Origin: Alphaproteobacteria bacterium
GTDB taxonomy: Bacteria; Pseudomonadota; Alphaproteobacteria; Micropepsales; Micropepsaceae
Length of the DNA stretch: 64,000 nt
Reading direction: 5' to 3'
Assembly: GCA_947462105.1 (NCBI GenBank)
Contig: CANHNJ010000004.1
Span: 56,765-120,764 of the forward strand
In this document: positions 15,080 to 23,519 of the stretch, one piece after another
Numbering within the stretch: the first letter of the stretch is position 1
How the letters are laid out: every line of letters starts with the position of its first letter
Notes under the pieces: model-generated
Told to the model about the DNA's origin: nothing
What the model saw: the letters and a program-made list of their open reading frames with translations, nothing else
The model's database searches: none
Position numbers and translations under genes: made by a program

Positions 15080-17077
15080 ATGTCGGCACTGGGCAAAGTC
15101 TACGGCGATTTCGATTCCAACGGTCAGCTCGTGGACAGCAAGGCGACGCCCGCCGAACGCGTGCTGGAACGCAGCGTCATCGTTACCCGCACCGTGACCG
15201 AAACCCCTGTGGGCGCACCCGCTGCCGAAGTGCAGGCGCCCCAGGAGGCACCGGAAATCAAGCGTCCCCCGATGTCGGGTCCGCTGGCGGTCCGTCCGGT
15301 TCCTGCCGACCTGGTGCTGGACCGCAGCCGTGACGCCCTGCTGACCGCGTTCGGCAAGGCCACCCTGCGCGACCGCTACCTGCTGGACGGCGAAAGCTTC
15401 CAGGACATGTTCGCCCGCGTCTCCTGCGCCTATGCCGATGACGTGGCCCATGCCCAGCGCCTCTATGACGCCATGAGCCGCTTGTGGTTCATGCCGGCGA
15501 CCCCGATCCTGTCCAATGGCGGTGCCAATCGCGGCCTGCCCATTTCCTGCTTCCTCAACGATGTTTCGGATTCGCTGGATGGCATTGTCGGCACCTGGAA
15601 CGAGAATGTGGCCCTGGCGTCCAATGGCGGCGGCATCGGCACCTATTGGGGCAAGGTCCGCTCCATCGGCGAAAAGGTGAAGTCCGGCCTGACCAGCGGC
15701 ATCATCCCCTTCATCCATGTGATGGACGGCCTGACCCTGGCGATTTCCCAGGGCTCGCTGCGGCGCGGCTCGGCTGCGGTCTATCTCGACATCTCCCACC
15801 CGGAAATCGAGGAGTTCCTGGAAATCCGCAAGGCCACTGGCGACTTCAACCGCAAGGGCCTGAACCTGCATCACGGCATCAACATCACCGACGCGTTCAT
15901 GGATTGTGTCCGTGAAAACAAGATGTTCGGGCTGACTTCTCCCAAGACGGGCGAGGTGTTGCGCGAAGTGAATGCCCGTCAGCTCTGGCAGCGCATCCTG
16001 GAAACCCGCCTGCAGACCGGCGAGCCCTATATCCTCAACATCGACCATGTGAACCGCGCCCTGCCCAAGCACCAGCGCGAGCTGGGCCTGAAGGTGAGCA
16101 CCTCCAATCTCTGCTCCGAGATCACGCTGCCGACCGGCATCGACCATGAGGGCAATGATCGCACGGCGGTCTGCTGCCTGTCCTCGCTCAACATCGAGAC
16201 CTGGGACCAGTGGGGCGCCGAGGAAGGCCTGGTCGAGGACGTGCTGCGCATGCTGGACAATGTCCTGACCAGCTTCATCGAGACGGCGCCCGACAGCATG
16301 AAGCGCGCCAAGTACAGCGCCCTGCGCGAGCGTTCGGTCGGCCTGGGGGTGATGGGCTTCCACTCCTTCCTGCAGCAGAAGGCCATCCCCATGGAAAGCG
16401 CCATGGCGAAGAGCTGGAACCTGCGCATCTTCAAGAAGATCCGCCGGGAAGCGGATGCAGCGTCCTACAATCTTGCCGTCGAGCGCGGCGCCTGCCCCGA
16501 CGCCGAAGAGAAGGGCATGAAGGCCCGCTTCAGCCACAAGCTGGCGATCGCGCCCACGGCTTCGATCTCGATCATCGCCGGCGGCACCAGCGCCTGCGTC
16601 GAGCCGATCCCGGCCAATGTCTATACCCACAAGACGCTCTCGGGCGCCTTCTCGGTCCGCAACCCCTATCTGGTCGAGCTGCTGGAGCAGAAGGGCGCGA
16701 ACACCGACGCCACCTGGCAGTCCATCGTCGAGCAGGAAGGCTCGGTACAGCACCTGGATTGCCTCAGCGAGGACGAAAAGTCGGTCTATCGTACCGCCTT
16801 CGAGATCGACCAGCGCTGGATCATCGAGCTGGCCGCCGATCGCACGCCCTATATCTGCCAGAGCCAGTCGCTGAACCTGTTCCTGCCGGCCGACATCGAC
16901 AAGTGGGACTTGCACATGCTGCACTGGACGGCGTGGGAGCGCGGCATCAAGAGCCTGTATTACTGCCGCTCCAAATCCATCAGCCGCGCCGGTTTTGCCG
17001 GTCAGCTTGAGAAGAAGGGCGCGAAAATCGCCGCCGTGCAGAAGACCGACTATGAAGAGTGCCTGGCCTGCCAGTAG
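15080..17077 (+). CDS. nrdA: class I ribonucleoside-diphosphate reductase, large subunit
   Basis: 665 residues. Reduces ribonucleoside diphosphates to deoxy forms for DNA synthesis. Active-site elements are visible: Cys157 in GLPISC, Cys345 in NLCSEI with Asn343 and Glu347, the CCLSSLN loop near 365-371, and the C-terminal thiol pair CLAC (Cys661/Cys664) that is recharged by thioredoxin or glutaredoxin. The protein is shorter than enterobacterial NrdA. Its first 75 residues are a Pro/Ala-rich leader with no ATP-cone motif, so dATP inhibition through a cone is unlikely. Followed by nrdB after a 137-bp spacer. The start at 15080 has GGGGG upstream. Confidence 0.95.
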   Translation: MSALGKVYGDFDSNGQLVDSKATPAERVLERSVIVTRTVTETPVGAPAAEVQAPQEAPEIKRPPMSGPLAVRPVPADLVLDRSRDALLTAFGKATLRDRYLLDGESFQDMFARVSCAYADDVAHAQRLYDAMSRLWFMPATPILSNGGANRGLPISCFLNDVSDSLDGIVGTWNENVALASNGGGIGTYWGKVRSIGEKVKSGLTSGIIPFIHVMDGLTLAISQGSLRRGSAAVYLDISHPEIEEFLEIRKATGDFNRKGLNLHHGINITDAFMDCVRENKMFGLTSPKTGEVLREVNARQLWQRILETRLQTGEPYILNIDHVNRALPKHQRELGLKVSTSNLCSEITLPTGIDHEGNDRTAVCCLSSLNIETWDQWGAEEGLVEDVLRMLDNVLTSFIETAPDSMKRAKYSALRERSVGLGVMGFHSFLQQKAIPMESAMAKSWNLRIFKKIRREADAASYNLAVERGACPDAEEKGMKARFSHKLAIAPTASISIIAGGTSACVEPIPANVYTHKTLSGAFSVRNPYLVELLEQKGANTDATWQSIVEQEGSVQHLDCLSEDEKSVYRTAFEIDQRWIIELAADRTPYICQSQSLNLFLPADIDKWDLHMLHWTAWERGIKSLYYCRSKSISRAGFAGQLEKKGAKIAAVQKTDYEECLACQ

Positions 17078-17099
17078 GCGCCGTTGAGGAAAACCCAAT

Positions 17100-17225
17100 A
17101 TGACTATCGACTTTGGCGCGATTGATCCGCGCACTCTCATCGGCAGGAGCGTCCGCGTGAGCGGGAGCGACCAAAATAAACCGTTCCGGTCAGCGACCGG
17201 CAGGAGCACGTTCTATGTCGGTTGA
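17100..17225 (+). pseudogene. short reading frame echoing the nrdB N terminus (possible remnant or leader peptide)
   Basis: A 41-codon frame in the nrdA-nrdB spacer starts MTIDFGAIDPRTLIG, with GAGGA 10 bases upstream. The real nrdB begins MSVDFGNVDPRSLIG: 10 of 15 residues are identical, though the DNA is well diverged. The similarity stops at residue 15 and the frame ends just inside nrdB, at 17225. The spacer also holds two hairpins: CCGC-GTGA-GCGG (about 17153-17164) and CCGGTC-AGC-GACCGG (17186-17200), the latter directly before the nrdB ribosome site. It may be the stub of a duplicated nrdB or a translated leader; whether it is made is unknown. Confidence 0.5.
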
Positions 17226-18303
17226 TTTCGGTAACGTCGATCCCCGGTCGCTGATCGGAACGGGCAAGGTTGGACTTTTGAAGTCCACCGGCACCTATGA
17301 CGTCAGCCGCTACAGCTGGGCCTATGATTGCTGGAAGCGCCAGCAGCAGACCCACTGGATGGGCGAGGAAGTGCCGCTGGGCGCCGATATCAAGGACTGG
17401 CAGTCCAGCCGCCTGTCGGCAGCGGAAAAGAACCTGCTGACCCAGATTTTCCGCTTCTTCACGCAGAGCGACGTGGAAGTGGGCGACAATTATCTCAAGC
17501 GCTACATTCCGTTGTTCCAGCCCTTGGAACTGCAGATGATGATGGCTGCCTTCTCCAACATGGAGACGGTGCATATCGACGCCTATGCCCTGCTGCTCAA
17601 GACCCTGGGCATGCCACAGGCCGAGTTCGAAGCCTTCCGCGACTATGACGAGATGAAGGCCAAGGCCGACTACATGCATACCTTTGGCACGGGCACGTGC
17701 AGCGACGTGGCCCGCACGCTGGCCATGTTCGGCAGCTTCACCGAAGGCATGTCGCTGTTCGCCAGCTTCGCCATGCTGCTGAACTTCCCGCGCTATAACA
17801 AGATGAATGGCATGGGCCAGATCGTTTCCTGGTCGGTGCGCGACGAAAGCCTGCACTGCGAAGGCATCACCAGGCTCTATCACGCCTGGAACGAGGAAAC
17901 CGGCGCCGTCACCAAGGCGGTGCAGGATGATATCGTCGATGTCGCCAAGACCATGGTCGGGCTGGAGGAAAGCTTCATCGACCTGGCGTTCGGGGTGGGC
18001 GGCATCGAAGGCATGACGCCGGATGCGATCAAGAATTACGTTCGCTACATCGCCGACTGGCGCCTGACGCAGCTGAAGCTGAAGCCGGTGTTCGGCAATT
18101 TCGAGGAAACCGCCACGGGCTATCACCAGATCAAGGCGCATCCGCTGCCCTGGCTGGTGGAAATCCTCAATGGCGTCGAGCACGCCAACTTCTTCGAGCA
18201 GCGCGCCACTGAATATTCCAAGGGCGCCACCAGCGGTTCCTGGGACGGCGATGCCGGCGTCTGGTCGCAGTTCGACCGCCGCAACCAGGTCGCGGCCGAG
18301 TAG
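17215..18303 (+). CDS. nrdB: class I ribonucleotide reductase, small (radical) subunit
   Basis: 362 residues. Ferritin-like helices hold the dimetal ligands: Asp86, Glu117 and His120 (METVH), Glu177 (FTEGM), Glu211 and His214 (RDESLH). Tyr124 sits seven residues after Glu117, the position of the radical-bearing Tyr122 of E. coli, so a tyrosyl radical is expected. It pairs with NrdA. The start at 17215 follows AGGAG by 8 bases. The C-terminal tail (QFDRRNQVAAE) would dock into NrdA. Confidence 0.95.
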   Translation: MSVDFGNVDPRSLIGTGKVGLLKSTGTYDVSRYSWAYDCWKRQQQTHWMGEEVPLGADIKDWQSSRLSAAEKNLLTQIFRFFTQSDVEVGDNYLKRYIPLFQPLELQMMMAAFSNMETVHIDAYALLLKTLGMPQAEFEAFRDYDEMKAKADYMHTFGTGTCSDVARTLAMFGSFTEGMSLFASFAMLLNFPRYNKMNGMGQIVSWSVRDESLHCEGITRLYHAWNEETGAVTKAVQDDIVDVAKTMVGLEESFIDLAFGVGGIEGMTPDAIKNYVRYIADWRLTQLKLKPVFGNFEETATGYHQIKAHPLPWLVEILNGVEHANFFEQRATEYSKGATSGSWDGDAGVWSQFDRRNQVAAE

Positions 18304-18319
18304 CCCGAAAGGGGCCGTC

Positions 18320-18983
18320 ATGGATTTCGTCAAGATTCTTCGCTCGTTCGAAGAGTTTCTCTACGAAGTCCTGACCTGGCTGCTGTTCTACCCGCGCACG
18401 CTGTGGCGGGTATTGTGCAATCCGCTGGCGATGATGCGCTATTCCGACGGCGAGCAGAATGACGCGCCGGAGAACCAGTACCGCGCCGCCATCAGCCCGC
18501 CGCTCTTCCTCATCATCAGCATCATCGTCGCGCATTTGCTGGAGCTGGGGGCGCACAACAGCGCCGCGCTGCAGGCAGGCTTTCGCAGCTTCTTTCAGGC
18601 CGACCAGACCTTCCTGCTGCTGCGCTGCATCGTCTTCGGGCTTTATCCGCTGACCTTCGCCGCCGCGCTGATCCGTCATCTGGGCGTGCCGCTGGACCGC
18701 ACCAGCCTGCGCGCGCCCTTCTTCGCGCAATGCTATGTCGGTGCGCCCTATGCGCTGATGCTGAGCGCGGCGGGCATTGGCGGGCGCATGAAGGACCCCC
18801 CTGGTGGTCTCGGTGTCCGGCCTGCTGCTGGTGGCGGCGGCGGCCTGGTTCCTGTGGGGCGAAGCGCGCTGGTTCCGCGACCGCTTAAGCCTTGGCTTGC
18901 CGCGCGCCTTCGGCATGGCGCTGGGGCTGTGGGGCATCACCACGATCATCATCGCGGCGCTGGGCACTGTGCAGGTGATCTGA
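18320..18983 (+). pseudogene. uncharacterised multi-helix membrane protein, frameshifted at a C6 run
   Basis: The frame starts MDFVKILRSFEEFLYEVLTW with AAAGGGG upstream, 16 bp after nrdB. It codes amphipathic and membrane helices (PPLFLIISIIVAHLLEL; LLLRCIVFGLYPLTFAAAL) up to codon 159. At six C residues (18796-18801) the reading frame breaks into a Gly/His-rich run that looks like out-of-frame translation. Removing one C restores a membrane-like continuation (LVVSVSGLLLVAAAAWFLW ... ITTIIIAALGTVQVI) ending at TGA 18981-18983, giving about 220 residues. I do not recognise the family with confidence; the layout recalls Yip1-type membrane proteins. Either a sequencing/assembly error or a genuine (possibly phase-variable) frameshift. 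Confidence 0.65.
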
Positions 18984-18989
18984 GTTCGT

Positions 18990-20021
18990 TCAGTCCGTCA
19001 CCAGCGGCAACTCGCTTTCGCGCCAGGCGTTGATGCCGCCATCCAGCGCTGCGGCCCGCGTGTACCCCAGTTCGCGCAGCGTCGCCGCCGCCAGGGTCGA
19101 GATCTTGCCGAATTCGCAGCAGACCAGGATGCGTTTGGTTGGGTCCGGCAGTTCCTTGTTCACGCGCAACTCCAACTGGCCGCGCGGCAGGTGCTGGGCC
19201 CCGGCAATGTGCCCGGCGGCGAAGGCGTCCTTCTCGCGCACATCCAGCAGGATCATGTCGAGCGCGCCGTCTGCCACCCGTTTCGAGAGATCGTCCATTG
19301 CGACGAAAGGCACCGTCGCGGCCGCATCGGCCAGTAACTGGCTCACCGTCTTGCCGCCGCTCATGTTGGTCCGCAGCGCTTCGGTCAGGTGCGTGGGGGC
19401 TTCCAGGTTGAGATGGGTCATCATCTCGACAAAGGCCGCCCGTTCGCGCTTCTGCAGGCGCGGGTTGCCGGCGATCTCGGCAGCGATGGTGGATTCACCC
19501 GCGCCCTTATAGTCGTGCGCCGGATGCACCTTCAGCGCCGGATTGAGCTTCAGCACCACATTGAAGAGACTGTCATGCAGCGCCTCGGGATCGCCGCTGG
19601 GCAGATCGGTGCGGCCGGTGCCGCCGATCAGCAGCGTGTCGCCGGTGAAGAGGCGGTCCTCGGTCAGGAAGCACATGGAGTCCCGTGTGTGGCCCGGAGT
19701 GGCCAGCGCCTTGAGGCGCAGATTGCCCACGCGCAGGATTTCGCCGTCACTGAGACGGAAATCGGCATAAGGCGCGGGCGAAATCCGGTTCATCACCACA
19801 TGCGCCCCCAGGGTCCGGCCCAGTTCGCGCGCCGCCGAGAAATGGTCGGCATGGGTGTGGGTGTCGAGGACATAGCGGATGCGAAGGCCTTCGCGCGCCG
19901 CCACGCCCTGGTAATGATCGATCTGCGCCAGGTTGGGATCAATCACGATGGCGGCCCGGGTCTCGCTGCAACCCAGCAGGTAGGATTGGCAGCCGCCGGT
20001 GGGAATGCGTTCGAAAATCAT
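18990..20021 (-). CDS. MBL-fold persulfide dioxygenase-like protein fused to a rhodanese domain
   Basis: 343 residues from MIFERIPTGGCQSYLLG. Residues 1-230 are a metallo-beta-lactamase fold of the ETHE1 type: THTHADH metal motif, TPGHTRDS, FTGDTLLIGGTGRTD, HPAHDYKG. Residues about 245-340 are a rhodanese domain (LLDVREKDAFAAGHI; ILVCCEFGKIS with the sulfur-carrying Cys; LDGGINAWRESELPL). Fusions of this type oxidise glutathione persulfide to sulfite and pass sulfane sulfur, in sulfide detoxification. The longer upstream start is rejected because its leader is low-quality. It converges with the frameshifted membrane-protein gene (6-bp gap). The iron and Cys ligands of both domains look intact. 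Confidence 0.88.
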   Translation of the reverse strand: MIFERIPTGGCQSYLLGCSETRAAIVIDPNLAQIDHYQGVAAREGLRIRYVLDTHTHADHFSAARELGRTLGAHVVMNRISPAPYADFRLSDGEILRVGNLRLKALATPGHTRDSMCFLTEDRLFTGDTLLIGGTGRTDLPSGDPEALHDSLFNVVLKLNPALKVHPAHDYKGAGESTIAAEIAGNPRLQKRERAAFVEMMTHLNLEAPTHLTEALRTNMSGGKTVSQLLADAAATVPFVAMDDLSKRVADGALDMILLDVREKDAFAAGHIAGAQHLPRGQLELRVNKELPDPTKRILVCCEFGKISTLAAATLRELGYTRAAALDGGINAWRESELPLVTD

Positions 20022-20067
20022 GGCGCCCCCAAAATGAAAACACTGTGCCGCAAACCCGCGCGCCCGG

Positions 20068-20805
20068 CTAGCCGGGCAGATACCGCCCGTTCTGGATGGT
20101 CGATGCCGCCTTGTCGTTGGGCGTGGCGGCCAGCGGCGGAAAACAGACATAGGTGTCGGTCGTGCCGTAGTGATTGGTCAGTGCCGCATCGATGCCCTTG
20201 TTGGTCACCGGTTCGGCCAGCAGCGTCTGCTCGCGGCGAAATTCGGTGAGGGGAAAACAGCGCGCCGTCAGCTTCTTCGCCCCGTTCGGGCTGATGGTGT
20301 AGGCGGGCAGGCCAAACGCGACATCCAGCCGGAATGCTGCGGGCCGCGCCGTCGTGTAGGGAAAGCCCGCCAGCGCCGCGCGCATCGCCTGCGCGTCGAA
20401 GGCCATGACCGCCGGCATGCCCGGCAGCACGCGCAGCGCCAGGATGGAATCGAAATTCCAGCCCCACAGCACCATGTCCCAGCCGGGCAGGAGCGTCGCC
20501 AGCAGGGCATCGCGCGCGGCGGCGAAATCCTCGCGGAAGATGGCGTCATCTTCTGCGACGGTGAGCGGCTCGCCCGATGCCATCGCCGCCTGCCACAGCG
20601 CATGATGGGAAAGCGCGACGCCATAAGCGCCCGCCGTATAGTCGAGGCCAGGCGCGAACAGGCCGGTGCTTGCCACGGCGGCACGCGTCAGCGCCGCGCC
20701 ATCGACGGCGTTGAAGAATTCATAATCGAGCTGCGGATTGAGGCGTGCGAACGCGGCGCGGCGGTCAGCGGATCGTTCCAGGCTGATGACTTTGACGGCG
20801 GGCAT
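20068..20805 (-). CDS. glycosyltransferase family 25 protein
   Basis: 245 residues. N-terminal VKVISLERSADRRAAF, then GVALSHHALWQ and the acidic metal motif AEDDAIF, typical of GT25 enzymes used in lipooligosaccharide or outer-core synthesis. The C-terminal half (YTISPNGAKKLTARCFPL) agrees with the family. Activated sugar donor and acceptor cannot be told. It lies 46 bp upstream of, and in the same direction as, the MBL-rhodanese gene; no functional link is obvious. No signal peptide, so cytoplasmic. Confidence 0.85.
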   Translation of the reverse strand: MPAVKVISLERSADRRAAFARLNPQLDYEFFNAVDGAALTRAAVASTGLFAPGLDYTAGAYGVALSHHALWQAAMASGEPLTVAEDDAIFREDFAAARDALLATLLPGWDMVLWGWNFDSILALRVLPGMPAVMAFDAQAMRAALAGFPYTTARPAAFRLDVAFGLPAYTISPNGAKKLTARCFPLTEFRREQTLLAEPVTNKGIDAALTNHYGTTDTYVCFPPLAATPNDKAASTIQNGRYLPG

Positions 20806-21010
20806 GGGCGGCAGGCTTTCGGATGGGCAGGGAATCTGCCCGTGATGGGGCGGGGGCGCAACAGGGACAGCCGCATGCCATCGCGCCCAGCACTTATGTA
20901 AGTCATTGAAAAATAATAGATATTATCGGACGTTTTGACGCCTTGGCTTGGCTGGTTTCACCTCTGGCGACAGGATATAGCAGTGCCCGCAAAACCTGCC
21001 GGTACCTGCC

Positions 21011-22201
21011 ATGCTGAAAACCGTCCCCGCCTTCGATCATCTCGGCGAGGAAAATGCCTTCGCCGTGCTGGCGCGCGCCAACGCGCTGGCGGCGCAGGGC
21101 CGTGACATCATCAGCCTGGGCATCGGCCAGCCCGATTTCCGCACCGCCGACCACATCTCGGAAGCGGCGATCAAGGCGATCCGCGACGGCCATCACGGCT
21201 ATACCGCCGCCACCGGCATCCCGCCGCTGCGCGAGGCGGTGGCCGCCGATCTCAACGCGCGCTATGGCGTCGAGGTCTCACCGGATTCGGTGATGATCAT
21301 GCCGGGCGGCAAGCCCACCATGTACATGTCGATCATCATGTTCGGCGAGCCGGGCGCAGAGATCATGTATCCCGATCCGGGCTTTCCCATTTATCGCTCG
21401 ATGATCGAATTCACCGGCGCCACGCCGGTGCCGATCCCGATCCGCGAAGATTACGGCTTCACCTTCTCGGCAGAAGAAACGCTGTCGCTGATCACGCCGC
21501 GCACGCGCCTGATCATTCTGAACTCGCCCGCCAACCCGACCGGCGGCGTGGTGCCCAAGGAAGAGTTCGACAAGCTGGTGGCGGGCCTGGAAGCCTGGCC
21601 CGATGTCGCCATTCTTTCCGACGAAATCTATGACCGCATTCTCTATGATGGCGAAAAGCACGTCACGCTGCTGTCCTATCCGGAAATCCGCGACCGGCTG
21701 ATCATCCTCAATGGCTGGTCCAAGACCTATGCGATGACCGGCTGGCGCCTGGGCTATGCGATTTTCCCGCCCAAGCTCTATGACCTGGCGCGCAAGCTGG
21801 CGGTGAATTTCCATTCCTGCGTCAACGCCCCGACCCAGTATGCCGGCATCGCCGCGCTGACCGGGCCGCAGGACTGCGTCGACATGATGGTGGCGGAGTT
21901 CGACAAGCGCCGCCGGCTGGTGGTGAGTGGCCTGAACAGCCTGCCGGGCGTGAGCTGCATCATGCCCAAGGGCGCTTTCTACGCGTTCCCCAACGTCGCC
22001 AAGACGGGCTGGAAGGCCAAGAAGCTGGCCACCGCCATTCTGGACGAAGTGGGCGTGGCGATGGTGGGCGGCCCCGATTTCGGCATCCTGGGCGAAGGCT
22101 ATGTGCGCATCTCCTATGCCAACTCGGCAGAGAACATCACCCGCGCGCTCGATCGCATGGGCCAGTTCCTCTACGCCCATCGTCCGCCGAAGAAGAGCTG
22201 A
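21011..22201 (+). CDS. class I/II pyridoxal-phosphate aminotransferase
   Basis: 396 residues with fold-type I landmarks: SLGIGQPDFRT near residue 36, NSPANPTGG, SDEIYDRI, and the PLP lysine Lys238 in NGWSKTYAMTGWRLGY. The C-terminal small domain ends YVRISYANSAENITRAL. Resembles aspartate/aromatic-type aminotransferases; the amino-donor specificity cannot be read. A small inverted repeat (ATAATA-GA-TATTAT) lies about 90 bp upstream in an AT-rich patch and may be part of its promoter. Its stop abuts the convergent GIY-YIG gene with no gap. Confidence 0.9.
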   Translation: MLKTVPAFDHLGEENAFAVLARANALAAQGRDIISLGIGQPDFRTADHISEAAIKAIRDGHHGYTAATGIPPLREAVAADLNARYGVEVSPDSVMIMPGGKPTMYMSIIMFGEPGAEIMYPDPGFPIYRSMIEFTGATPVPIPIREDYGFTFSAEETLSLITPRTRLIILNSPANPTGGVVPKEEFDKLVAGLEAWPDVAILSDEIYDRILYDGEKHVTLLSYPEIRDRLIILNGWSKTYAMTGWRLGYAIFPPKLYDLARKLAVNFHSCVNAPTQYAGIAALTGPQDCVDMMVAEFDKRRRLVVSGLNSLPGVSCIMPKGAFYAFPNVAKTGWKAKKLATAILDEVGVAMVGGPDFGILGEGYVRISYANSAENITRALDRMGQFLYAHRPPKKS

Positions 22202-22456
22202 TCACAGCCCGCTGCGCAGCAGGGACCGGAACGTCCGGTCCTGCTTCAGCTTGTATTCGCGCGCCATCGCCCGGCGGCGGGTGCGATGCTTCTCGGCATA
22301 GATCAGGACCCAGCCGCGCCCGCGCGTTGTCCGTGCCCCCTTGGCGCCGCCATTATGCTCGGCCAGCCGCCGCTCCAGATCGAGCGTCCAGCCCACATAG
22401 GTGACGATGCGCCCGTCGGGGTTCTGTGTGGCCAGGACATAGACGAAAGAGGGCAT
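22202..22456 (-). CDS. GIY-YIG domain protein (UvrC-like small nuclease family)
   Basis: 84 residues, a single GIY-YIG domain: FVYVLATQNPDGRIVTYVGW (the family motif appears as YVL...YVGW), then LERRLAEHNGG and ARTTRGRGW, with AREYKLKQDR toward the end. These one-domain proteins are widespread (YhbQ type); some cleave DNA, most have no known role. The ATG at 22456 is preferred because a longer version has a low-complexity leader. Convergent with the aminotransferase gene, divergent from the YibQ-like gene. Not a homing endonuclease: no intron context is present. Confidence 0.85.
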   Translation of the reverse strand: MPSFVYVLATQNPDGRIVTYVGWTLDLERRLAEHNGGAKGARTTRGRGWVLIYAEKHRTRRRAMAREYKLKQDRTFRSLLRSGL

Positions 22457-22529
22457 GGTTTCTTTTCTTGCGATTTGCGGGAGGGGGCAAGGCGGGCCGT
22501 CAGCCGCCGATTGCGCTAGAATCGGCCGC

Positions 22530-23519
22530 ATGTGGCCGATGATTCGTTTTCTCCAAAGCCATGCGCGTGAGCTGCTGTTCGCAGTGCTGGCGGGCCTTGC
22601 CCTCTGGACCGGCGGTTCGGCGGCGCTGGCGGGGCTGCCGCGCCTGGTGGCGGCGGTGACGCCCGGCATGATGGCGCAGGCCCATGCCGACGCGCCTGCC
22701 GCTGCCCACGATATCGCCCGGTTGGCGCTGCCGGGATTCTCCGAAAGCCTGCACGCGCCCCAGTTGCTCTATCCCGTGGCCGTCGCGGCGATGCCCGACT
22801 GGCTGACGGCGCTGCGTGATGCGCCGTCGCGTCAGCCCGTGATCGCCATCCTCATCGACGACCTGGGCGCCGACATTGCGGGCACGGAAAAGGCGATGCG
22901 CCTGCCAAGGCCGGTGGCGCTGGCCTTCCTGCCTTATGCCGAGATGACCACTGCTTTTGCAGCCCGCGCCAAGGATGAAGGCCGCACCGTGCTGGCGCAT
23001 GTGCCGATGCAGGCGCTGGGCGGGACGCCGCGCGTGGCAATGGTGCTGGAAACCGGCATGGCGCGCGACGAGATTTTGCGCCGCCTGAACTGGTCGCTGG
23101 ATCGCGTGCCCGGTGCGACGGGCCTGAACAACCATGAAGGCAGCCGCTTTACCGCCGATGTGGCGGCGCTGCAGCCGGTGCTGCAGGCGGTGAAGGCGCG
23201 GGGGCTGTTCTTCCTCGACTCCAAGACCTCGCCCGCATCACGCGCTGAAGACGCGGCACGGGCGGCGGGCATCAAGAGCGGTGGCCGGGACATCTTCCTG
23301 GACGACGACCAGAGCGAAGCGGCGGTGCGGAGCCAATTGGCGGCACTGGCGGCGGTGGCGAAGAAGAACGGTGCCGCCATCGCCATCGGCCATCCCCATG
23401 CCACGACGTTGCGGCTGGTGGCGGAATGGCTGCGCGAAGATCACGGCGTCACGCTGGTGACGTTGGAAGCAGCGATGAAGGCCAAGGATGCGCGGGCGAA
23501 AATTCTGGCGGCGCGCTGA
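22530..23519 (+). CDS. divergent polysaccharide deacetylase (YibQ family)
   Basis: 329 residues. An N-terminal membrane anchor or signal segment (HARELLFAVLAGLALWTGG) is followed by the deacetylase-like domain: PVIAILIDDLGADIAGTEKA, VALAFLPYAEM, VLAHVPMQALG, NNHEGSRFTAD and IAIGHPHATTL. The family is a divergent NodB-like barrel (DUF610), often next to envelope biogenesis or cell-division genes; its substrate is not established. The start MWPMIRFLQ at 22530 was chosen over an earlier frame start. It ends directly against the convergent trpE (stop to stop). Confidence 0.85.
   Translation: MWPMIRFLQSHARELLFAVLAGLALWTGGSAALAGLPRLVAAVTPGMMAQAHADAPAAAHDIARLALPGFSESLHAPQLLYPVAVAAMPDWLTALRDAPSRQPVIAILIDDLGADIAGTEKAMRLPRPVALAFLPYAEMTTAFAARAKDEGRTVLAHVPMQALGGTPRVAMVLETGMARDEILRRLNWSLDRVPGATGLNNHEGSRFTADVAALQPVLQAVKARGLFFLDSKTSPASRAEDAARAAGIKSGGRDIFLDDDQSEAAVRSQLAALAAVAKKNGAAIAIGHPHATTLRLVAEWLREDHGVTLVTLEAAMKAKDARAKILAAR

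Noticed and set aside
14984..17209. 741-codon minus-strand frame under nrdA
   Set aside because: Antisense low-complexity translation of the nrdA gene.
15080..18303. B12-dependent (class II) ribonucleotide reductase controlled with the B12 operon
   Set aside because: The pair is clearly class I: nrdB has the dimetal ligands and radical Tyr, and NrdA has the C-terminal CxxC pair. Adjacency to btu genes is probably coincidental.
22202..22456. GIY-YIG protein as a homing endonuclease or mobile element
   Set aside because: Single-domain protein of the widespread YhbQ type, no intron or inserted gene around it.
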